A program made the translations under genes and the position numbers. 10,391 nucleotides of DNA from assembly GCA_900542505.1 (NCBI GenBank), contig UQNV01000058.1, forward strand, positions 1-10,391, written 5' to 3'. This stretch comes from an uncultured Alistipes sp. (lineage in GTDB: Bacteria; Bacteroidota; Bacteroidia; Bacteroidales; Rikenellaceae). Below the pieces are notes generated by a model, which had not been told where the DNA came from, did no database searches, and saw only the letters and a program-made list of their open reading frames with translations. Below are positions 6,203 through 10,391 of this stretch, in pieces (the stretch's first letter is position 1; the number at the start of each line of letters is the position of its first letter).

Positions 6203-6244
6203 ACGTGGCGGCGAGGGCCCTATTGCAGATCCCCGCCGCCACGT
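6203..6244. terminator. Bidirectional hairpin between integrase and cargo operon
   Basis: ACGTGGCGGCG (6203-6213) and CGCCGCCACGT (6234-6244) are perfect 11-bp arms; GGG/CCC can add three pairs past a bulged A. The hairpin separates two convergent genes, 18 bp after the integrase stop and 17 bp after the end of the GIY-YIG gene. T-runs are weak, so efficiency is uncertain. Confidence 0.65.
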
Positions 6245-6261
6245 TATTTAAGCAAGTTCTT

Positions 6262-7086
6262 TTATGATTTGAGATTGGCAAAGGGCAGCCGTCCCTCGTA
6301 TTGACCTTTGAATGCTGCGAGCAATGCGGTTTCCTCCTTAGGTGGATTGCCCGATGGCAGCGGCTTCCAACAGAACAGAAGGTCCTCCGCATCTTCAAGT
6401 TGCCAGATGTAGCGTCCGCCTTTGTGACTTCTCGATTTCCCGGCTCCGAACTGCAAATATTGTCGCAGACGGCTCCGCAGGGTCGCTTGGCTGTGCTCGT
6501 CTCCGGCCTTTCCGATGTACAAGACACAAGTCTCCTCTACCCAATTCTTGTGCAGCTTCTCAATCGGAACGTTGGGATCCGTCCCTTTATAATGCCCTCC
6601 GCTTCCCGTTGCACGGAATTGCGGTCGGCTCCCGATCTTCCGAACGACCATGTAGACGCCCCGAATATCCGGAATCTGTGTTAAATCCGGCCTTAATGCG
6701 GCAACGGAGACAAATCCGGAGAAACCGTTGCGACGCAGGTTGTCGATACTCTTGAAGTCGAGATCAGAACAGTCCAGTTCATCCACTCTTTCATCCGTTT
6801 CGGCAACCTTGCTCGCCTCCTGTTCCCGTCCGCCGGGTTGGGTTGCAACTCCTGTCGTTCGGGGTGCTGTTGCGCCAGTAACCGTGATTTGGCTGGAACG
6901 GATCAGTCCATCGAGATCTGCAAGTTGGCAATTACGAATTCCCCAATCGGCCTGACCGTAAAATCCGATACGGCGCATCGCGTCACGAATCCGTTTCTGC
7001 TGTTCGCGCGTTGCATGCACTCTTTTCCTAATCAACTCCCGAAGTCGGTCGATCTCCGATTCCGTAAATTCACGTTTCCCTTTCAT
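6262..7086 (-). CDS. GIY-YIG domain nuclease-like protein (cargo operon, third gene)
   Basis: A 274-residue protein. The C-terminal half carries a GIY-YIG fold: GVY at 143-145, LYIGKAG at 189-195, Arg-rich LRSRLRQY at 203-210, GGRYIWQL at 223-230, acidic Glu251/252 in KEETALL, and PFANL at 268-272. All core positions of a metal-dependent single-strand nicking or cutting nuclease are present. It resembles a subfamily of single GIY-YIG proteins with PNVPI, YIGKAG, GGRxIWQL and RPFAN-type motifs that I recall from many bacteria. Residues 1-65 form a basic, helical region (RLRELIRKRVHATREQQ, then GFYGQADWGI) that I do not recognise, perhaps DNA binding. Residues 70-110 look like a flexible linker. 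It starts 18 bp after the membrane-protein stop, so it is cotranscribed with it. Target unknown: phage DNA, helper DNA or element processing are all possible. Confidence 0.82.
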   Translation of the reverse strand: MKGKREFTESEIDRLRELIRKRVHATREQQKRIRDAMRRIGFYGQADWGIRNCQLADLDGLIRSSQITVTGATAPRTTGVATQPGGREQEASKVAETDERVDELDCSDLDFKSIDNLRRNGFSGFVSVAALRPDLTQIPDIRGVYMVVRKIGSRPQFRATGSGGHYKGTDPNVPIEKLHKNWVEETCVLYIGKAGDEHSQATLRSRLRQYLQFGAGKSRSHKGGRYIWQLEDAEDLLFCWKPLPSGNPPKEETALLAAFKGQYEGRLPFANLKS

Positions 7087-7104
7087 ACGCTAAAACTCTG
7101 TTAT

Positions 7105-7455
7105 TTAATCATGATAATATTCATATAATTCTTCATAGTAGTCTTCGTAGCAGTTGGCCGGGTCGTCGTACATCCGACCATCCGTCGGCCATGAGAATGT
7201 CTGCAACGATTTCCGCGGCCCTTCGTCCCGATAAAGAATCCACCGACGATCGTAATCCAACGCCTTGACATCGGTTATCGGGCGCGAAGGATCGTAGTTC
7301 CGCCATGGATTCTCCCGCTGGGGAGGCGCCTGTCGATTACGGTAGTAAAAGCCGAGGCAGATCAGGCAGAACGCTACACCGACAACAACCAACACCCCCA
7401 GACAGCCAGCGAGCCGCTGTCCAGCCGGTTCATTCCAAAATCGCTCGTTGTTCAT
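7105..7455 (-). CDS. Small single-pass membrane protein with Tyr/acidic tail (cargo operon, second gene)
   Basis: A 116-residue protein of no family I recognise. One hydrophobic segment (about 16-38, GCLGVLVVVGVAFCLICLGF) follows a short polar N-terminus. A soluble part of about 78 residues follows, beginning with RNRQAPPQREN, so the positive-inside rule puts the C-terminus in the cytoplasm. The last 21 residues hold seven Tyr and eight Asp/Glu (YEDYYEELYEYYHD at the very end). The start at 7455 lies 26 bp inside the preceding regulator gene, so translation is probably coupled. This overlap is why 7455 was preferred to the longer in-frame start at 7572, which lies deeper in the regulator. It could be a membrane effector, a sensor or an anchor for the nuclease; no function can be claimed. 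Confidence 0.72.
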   Translation of the reverse strand: MNNERFWNEPAGQRLAGCLGVLVVVGVAFCLICLGFYYRNRQAPPQRENPWRNYDPSRPITDVKALDYDRRWILYRDEGPRKSLQTFSWPTDGRMYDDPANCYEDYYEELYEYYHD

Positions 7456-8380
7456 CTTCCGTAGGTTTGTTGCGCCCGGCGGCCCCGAGGCAGGTATCGT
7501 AGATGCGTTTTCGGAGTGAGGCGGGGCGTATGACCTCCAGCGAACGGCTGCGGGCCAACAGGGCCATGACAAAGTCGTTGGTAATACGTACGTGCAGGCG
7601 GATGGTCAGCGTGTCGGGCCTCTCTTCGAGAATCTCCTGCGTGGCATGCAGCGGCAAGGTTTTGATGAAGGCTCCATCCAGTGCATCGTATCGCAATACG
7701 ACCTCTTCGACTGGATCGTTCGGGTTGTTCCAGATACCGAAACTCTCCCGAAACAGCGCCGGAATGTCGATCTGTTCATTGCGTACGAAGCGCTCCCGAT
7801 CCTTTACCTGCAGGTGCGAAATACGATCCATGCCGAAGCAGCGCAACGATTCGCCTTCGTCGGACTCGACGTATCCGATCAGGTACCAGCGATGCTGGGA
7901 CTCCTTCAGGTAGTGCGGTTTTACCTCCCGGTGTACGATCTTCCCTCCGTGTCGGAACAGTTGGTAGTCAAAAACGACAGGATGCCGTTCACGGATGGCT
8001 TCGAGCAACTCCGGGATATAGGGAATCTTGCGGCTGCGCCGGTGTTCCGGCAGTACGTACTGCCGGATGTCGCTGTCGGCATCGATGGCATTCAGAATCT
8101 CGAAATTCAGCAACAACTCGCCATAGTCTGCACCGCTCCTTACCTGTTCCGCAAGGTAATATCCGCGCAGTTTGTTGTGCCGAATCGTGAGGCCGAACAA
8201 CTCCTCGATGGTTTGAAAATCCCGTTGCAGGGTCCGCAGCGTGCATCCGGACGAGTTGGCGTACTGCGAATGCATCCGTTGGGTCACGTAATCCACCAGT
8301 TCGCCGGCAGAAACGTATCCTGCACCATGGAGTTTGCTGACAATGATCACCATGCGGCGTATTTGATCAACGAGTGTCAT
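7430..8380 (-). CDS. WYL-domain transcriptional regulator (cargo operon, first gene)
   Basis: A 316-residue protein with the standard WYL-regulator order. A winged helix-turn-helix comes first (about 3-75, with TLRTLQRDFQTIEELFGL as the recognition region). The WYL domain (about 120-195) contains the literal HRWYLIGYV motif at 163-171 and Arg residues in SLRCFGMDRIS, which usually read a ligand. A C-terminal WCX-like region follows (about 222-297). Such proteins are cytoplasmic dimers; BrxR and CapW repress phage-defence operons by binding inverted repeats in their own promoters. Start 8380 was chosen over the in-frame ATG at 8515 because the -7 box at 8400-8407 lies between them and homology begins at MTLVDQIRR. 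It heads a three-gene operon on the minus strand. Its last 26 bp overlap the membrane-protein gene. Probable autorepressor; ligand unknown. Confidence 0.88.
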   Translation of the reverse strand: MTLVDQIRRMVIIVSKLHGAGYVSAGELVDYVTQRMHSQYANSSGCTLRTLQRDFQTIEELFGLTIRHNKLRGYYLAEQVRSGADYGELLLNFEILNAIDADSDIRQYVLPEHRRSRKIPYIPELLEAIRERHPVVFDYQLFRHGGKIVHREVKPHYLKESQHRWYLIGYVESDEGESLRCFGMDRISHLQVKDRERFVRNEQIDIPALFRESFGIWNNPNDPVEEVVLRYDALDGAFIKTLPLHATQEILEERPDTLTIRLHVRITNDFVMALLARSRSLEVIRPASLRKRIYDTCLGAAGRNKPTEDEQRAILE

Positions 8381-8399
8381 GGGTCGTACTCTTTTTCCA

Positions 8400-8407
8400 C
8401 AAAGATA
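8400..8407 (-). promoter_or_regulatory. Bacteroidota -7 box of the cargo operon
   Basis: On the minus strand this reads TATCTTTG, an exact TAnnTTTG match, 19 bp before the regulator start, giving a short leader. A TTTTG lies upstream at 8422-8426, but only 14 bp away instead of 19-20, so the -33 region is not canonical. Confidence 0.7.
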
Positions 8408-8416
8408 AAAGGATTG

Positions 8417-8435
8417 CGCGACAAAATATGTCGCG
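8417..8435. promoter_or_regulatory. 7-5-7 inverted repeat on the cargo promoter, likely WYL operator
   Basis: CGCGACA (8417-8423), AAATA, TGTCGCG (8429-8435) is a perfect dyad of 19 bp. It covers the region just upstream of the operon's -7 box, where a bound dimer would block RNA polymerase. This is the expected place for an autorepressor site. Confidence 0.65.
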
Positions 8436-8481
8436 ATGGATTCTTTTTGAGGAATTGTTTGCACGATTTTGTCCACCCTCT

Positions 8482-8569
8482 CGACGCCAACCGACGCCAA
8501 CCACTGCCACATCACTTTGCGGGTGAAACTTTTGAGGGGTTGCGCGCGTTATCCGAATGCAAGCTTGCA
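8482..8569. repeat. 10-bp tandem repeat and 12-bp palindrome in the divergent intergenic region
   Basis: CGACGCCAAC occurs twice head to tail (8482-8491 and 8492-8501), which puts both copies on the same DNA face. TGCAAGCTTGCA (8558-8569) is a perfect 12-bp palindrome. Both lie in the 335 bp between the cargo operon start and the first helix-turn-helix gene; no other gene is seen there. They may be operators of the helix-turn-helix proteins. Confidence 0.5.
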
Positions 8570-8715
8570 GGAACAACGATTCATAAACCGGGAAAAAGAT
8601 GAAATGCCGTGCCTTTCGGATCCGGGACCGCTGAATGTTCGGTGTCCCCATCCACACAAAGAGCAATCCACAGAGGCGGGTTGCCGGAATGTTGAACCAA
8701 ATAAAAAAGAAGACC

Positions 8716-9003
8716 ATGGAAAAGATCGTATGTATCGGGGAGCGGAGTTGGCTGAGGCTCCTCGAACGGGTGGAACACCTCTCCGCCCTTGCCCAACGCC
8801 TGGAACGTCGTTTGACGCCACCGCAGGACGACGGGTGATTGGACAGCGAGGAGGTATGCCGGGCGCTGAATATCACCAAACGCACGCTGCAAAGCTACCG
8901 GGACCGGGGAGCGATTCCCTGCTCGCGGCTGGGCGGTAAATTCTACTACCGACGCCGGGACCTCGCCGTATGGCTCTCCCGCAAAACCGTTCAAACGCGA
9001 TAG
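8716..9003 (+). pseudogene. Helix-turn-helix (excisionase/MerR-like) protein, interrupted by an in-frame TGA
   Basis: A 96-codon frame broken only by TGA at 8836-8838 (codon 41). Residues 1-40 are a helical leader (MEKIVCIGERSWLRLLERVE). After the stop comes a complete HTH_17-type domain: SEEVCRALNITKRTLQSYRD, then RGAIPCSRLGGKFYYRR and an AVWLSRK end. Paralogues normally have Trp or Tyr at the stop position (the next gene has YLTGEEVC), so TGG to TGA is the simplest origin. In Bacteroidales mobilizable elements such pairs of small HTH proteins sit between integrase and mob genes and are thought to control excision or transfer. ATG 8716 was chosen for its A-rich leader; in-frame ATGs at 8689 and 8635 are alternatives. 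The stop should leave only a 40-residue fragment without the DNA-binding domain. Confidence 0.8.
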
Positions 9004-9005
9004 CC

Positions 9006-9305
9006 ATGCCGCTGGATTATCTCAACGAAGCGAGCGACGAGGTACAACGCTTGTTCGCACGGCTGGACAGCGTGGAACTCACGCTGCGGAAGGCCTCCGA
9101 GGAGCGCCGCCCGATGATCGGTGAGGAGCGCTACCTGACCGGCGAGGAGGTCTGCACACGCCTGCACCTTTCACCGCGTACCTTGCAGACGCTGCGGGAT
9201 CGGCGGCAGATTCCCTTTACGGTACTTGGCAACCGCCTGCTGCTCTATCCCGAATCGGGGATCCGGGCGGTGCTTGACCGCAACCTTCGGCTGGCTGCCG
9301 AGTAA
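9006..9305 (+). CDS. Helix-turn-helix (excisionase/MerR-like) DNA-binding protein
   Basis: A 99-residue intact protein that begins 2 bp after the stop of the broken paralogue, so the two form one operon. Residues 1-38 are helical (DEVQRLFARLDSVELTL), and 42-95 are an HTH_17-type domain (YLTGEEVCTRLHLSPRTLQT, then RDRRQIPFTVLGNRLLLYP). The layout and many residues match the upstream gene (EEVC, RTLQ, RDR, IP, LG), which points to an old duplication. Proteins of this kind in Bacteroidales elements act as recombination directionality factors or as regulators of mobilization; which applies here is unknown. The start at 9006 matches the gene junction better than the in-frame ATG at 8970 inside the upstream gene. 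Confidence 0.85.
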   Translation: MPLDYLNEASDEVQRLFARLDSVELTLRKASEERRPMIGEERYLTGEEVCTRLHLSPRTLQTLRDRRQIPFTVLGNRLLLYPESGIRAVLDRNLRLAAE

Positions 9306-9316
9306 CAGACTACACG

Positions 9317-9349
9317 AGCTCTCGAATCAGATGATTCGAGGGCTTTTTT
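9317..9349 (+). terminator. Intrinsic terminator of the helix-turn-helix operon
   Basis: AGCTCTCGAATC (9317-9328) pairs with GATTCGAGGGCT (9333-9344), 12 pairs with one G-T, around an AGAT loop, followed by six T. It starts 11 bp after the stop codon. Confidence 0.92.
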
Positions 9350-9659
9350 CGTGCATATACCTGCCACTGGCCCATCTCGCAACTACCGGCAAGAACGCGC
9401 AATCGCGCCCCGTGGTGAAACAAACCGACAGCGGGTGCCGTTATCTTCGAAACAACGCAAAAACCACCGACCATGACAACGCCATTTATCCCTTTCAAGG
9501 CTCCCCAATGAAGAGCCGACCATCTTCTATCTGCTGCCTGCCGCCCTCGGTTGGACGACGGCAGGTCCCGATCTGTTCGGGCCAAAATCTACACGCTCCC
9601 CATCCTTGCCGCGACATGAACCTCCTGCCGTTTGCCGGTACGGGAGCGCCTCCGCGCTG
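9350..9659 (+). other. Non-coding stretch with a possible decayed start of a gene
   Basis: No convincing gene is seen. A plausible start at 9473 (A-rich CAAAAACCACCGACC before ATG) gives MTTPFIPFKAPQ and stops at 9509. The plus-one frame continues with NEEPTIFYLLPAALGW but then loses protein-like character. This could be a frameshifted remnant or chance. A TATCTTCG at 9442-9449 resembles a -7 box with one mismatch. Two hairpins, CCTGCCG/CGGCAGG (9537-9565) and CCCGA/TCGGG (9567-9581), sit at its right side. Confidence 0.4.
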
Positions 9660-9761
9660 AAACCTTTGCGATCCCGGGATTCCGCACCGTTCGACTGTTG
9701 ATGTCGAACGTGCTGCCGACTCCCGGGTCCGAAAACCGAAGGGAGCGAGGTTGTGTTCTCG

Positions 9762-9797
9762 TGGCACAAAAACCCCGCATCGGGTTTTGGGCTGCCA
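9762..9797. repeat. Two-part inverted repeat in the candidate oriT
   Basis: The outer arms TGGCA (9762-9766) and TGCCA (9793-9797) flank the inner arms AAAACCC (9769-9775) and GGGTTTT (9782-9788) around a CGCATC loop. A relaxase or MobC recognition hairpin is the favoured reading; a factor-independent terminator on the plus strand is possible because of TTTT. Confidence 0.6.
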
Positions 9798-9937
9798 TCT
9801 CGAACCACCTCGCCCTGCGGGGCTGCCCCGCCCGGTCTGCTCCCGAGGGTCGCATCCCGATCCATCCGCCGCTCGTCGGGCTCGCCGCGGATTCGGAGCA
9901 CAGGACGTCGCTCCAGTCCGACGCCGCACGCTACGCG

Positions 9938-9956
9938 AAACAATCCCCGATTGTTT
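9938..9956. promoter_or_regulatory. 8-3-8 inverted repeat just before mobC
   Basis: AAACAATC, CCC, GATTGTTT is a perfect 8-bp dyad, 25 bp upstream of the mobC start. It is a good candidate for a MobC binding site or operator. Confidence 0.55.
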
Positions 9957-9981
9957 GTTCCTCCATTAACGTCCCCGAGCC

Positions 9982-10338
9982 ATGGAGGTAACGAAAGCCA
10001 AGGGCGGACGCCCGCGGAAGAGCGCGGCGACCTTGCGTTCACGCACGGTACGTTTCCGCGTGAGCGAGGCGGAGTACCTCCGGGTGCAATATAAGGCAGC
10101 GGCCTGCAATCTGACCCTCTCGGAGTATGCCCGCCAGGCGATCGTCTCGGGTCGGATCCTGCGCCGAATCGGCACCGAGGAGTTGCGCCTGGTCTCCGAA
10201 TTGACGCGCGAGAGGAACAACTTGAACCAACTGGCCTCCCTCCAGCACGCCTTCGGTGTCGCCTCCCACAAGGAGGAGCTGCGGCGGATCCTCCGCTTCT
10301 ACGACGAGGTGATCGGACAGCTGAAACAAAAACTCTAA
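9982..10338 (+). CDS. mobC: MobC-like mobilization (relaxosome accessory) protein
   Basis: A 118-residue basic protein. It has a KGGRPRKS N-terminus, a ribbon-helix-helix-like segment (about 22-58: RTVRFRVSEAEYLRVQYKAA, then LTLSEYARQAIVSGRIL) and the MobC hallmark RERNNLNQLA at 76-85. Members of this family bind oriT, help melt it and let the relaxase nick. The gene follows the hairpin-rich candidate oriT and is followed 4 bp later by the relaxase start, as in other Bacteroidales mob operons. Start 9982 is the first ATG of the frame. Its presence, with no conjugation genes in view, marks the element as mobilizable; self-transfer genes could still lie beyond the edge. Confidence 0.87.
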   Translation: MEVTKAKGGRPRKSAATLRSRTVRFRVSEAEYLRVQYKAAACNLTLSEYARQAIVSGRILRRIGTEELRLVSELTRERNNLNQLASLQHAFGVASHKEELRRILRFYDEVIGQLKQKL

Positions 10339-10342
10339 AACG

Positions 10343-10391
10343 ATGATCGGCAAAATCGTAACCGGCAAATCTTTCGGCGGTGTGGTGCGCT
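10343..10391 (+). CDS. Relaxase/mobilization nuclease gene, first 16 codons only
   Basis: ATG at 10343 opens MIGKIVTGKSFGGVVR, the typical N-terminus of Bacteroidales MobA-type relaxases, which nick oriT and stay covalently bound to the DNA end by a tyrosine. It begins 4 bp after the mobC stop. The rest lies beyond the window, so catalytic residues cannot be checked. Confidence 0.75.
   Translation, partial: MIGKIVTGKSFGGVVR

Larger units (their letters stand above)
9660..9981 (+). other. Hairpin-rich region before mobC, candidate oriT
   Basis: No frame on either strand looks like a real protein, but inverted repeats are dense. They include the palindrome ATCCCGGGAT (9671-9680), CGTTCGAC/GTCGAACG (9688-9710), a two-part hairpin TGGCA + AAAACCC against GGGTTTT + TGCCA (9762-9797), GCGGGG/CCCCGC (9817-9831) and AAACAATC/GATTGTTT (9938-9956). 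The block lies directly before mobC and the relaxase gene, the usual place of the transfer origin in Bacteroidales mobilizable elements. The nic site itself cannot be read off. Confidence 0.6.

Noticed and set aside
8381..8515. Longer start of the WYL regulator at 8515
   Set aside because: The extra 45 residues cover the operon promoter and operator and do not resemble an HTH start.
7592..8602. 336-residue plus-strand frame opposite the WYL gene
   Set aside because: The minus strand encodes a clear WYL regulator with all domains; the plus frame shows no family features.
5159..8838. Alternative genetic code as the reason for both internal stops
   Set aside because: One stop is TAG and the other TGA, host genes use normal stops including TGA and TAA, and HTH1 itself ends in TAG.
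9527..10042. 171-residue minus-strand frame (and overlapping plus-strand frames) over the region before mobC
   Set aside because: It runs through several inverted repeats and into mobC antisense; the composition looks non-protein and the region is better read as oriT.
1..10391. CRISPR array, rRNA or complete insertion sequence
   Set aside because: No regular repeat-spacer pattern, no rRNA-like sequence and no transposase frame with flanking terminal repeats were seen.

Overview
The window looks like chromosomal DNA of a GC-rich Bacteroidota gut commensal, most like the Alistipes/Rikenellaceae group. The grounds are Bacteroidota-type promoters (TAnnTTTG -7 boxes, one with a TTTTG -33 box at 19 bp), A-rich leaders with no Shine-Dalgarno, an alpha-oxoamine synthase of the sphingolipid/sulfonolipid type, and a Bacteroidales-type mobilizable element. 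The genus is an inference. Bases 1-50 are not biological: they are a complete Illumina Nextera i5 adapter ending in the Tn5 mosaic end, so the first gene is cut at base 51.

Host part, 51-4718. A 5'-truncated flavin reductase-like gene (+) converges on an AraC-family regulator (-). The regulator is divergent from a DAACS-family cation symporter (+). The intergenic region between them carries two 15-bp direct repeats spaced exactly 21 bp, plus a shared 12-bp promoter block for each direction. Next come an alpha-oxoamine synthase (serine palmitoyltransferase / cysteate acyltransferase type) with a UUCG-hairpin leader and a strong terminator, and then tRNA-Gly(GCC) behind a textbook promoter.

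Mobile part, about 4719 to the right edge. Just downstream of the tRNA are a hairpin, an 11-bp inverted repeat with a 20-bp spacer, and a tyrosine integrase broken by one in-frame amber codon. Two tandem helix-turn-helix genes (the first broken by one opal codon), a hairpin-rich non-coding stretch that probably holds oriT, mobC and the first 16 codons of a relaxase gene follow. This is the layout of a Bacteroidales integrative mobilizable element that would need a helper conjugation system. Its left end is probably at the tRNA-Gly gene; the right end is outside the window.

Cargo, 6262-8435 (-). Inserted in the opposite orientation between the integrase and the helix-turn-helix genes is a tight three-gene operon: a WYL-domain regulator, a small single-pass membrane protein with a Tyr/acidic tail (overlapping the regulator by 26 bp), and a GIY-YIG-domain nuclease-like protein with an unrecognised N-terminal region. 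A 7-5-7 inverted repeat lies on the operon promoter. WYL regulators that repress their own operons are known from phage-defence loci (BrxR, CapW), so this is the best candidate here for an undescribed defence or element-maintenance module. That function is inferred from architecture only.
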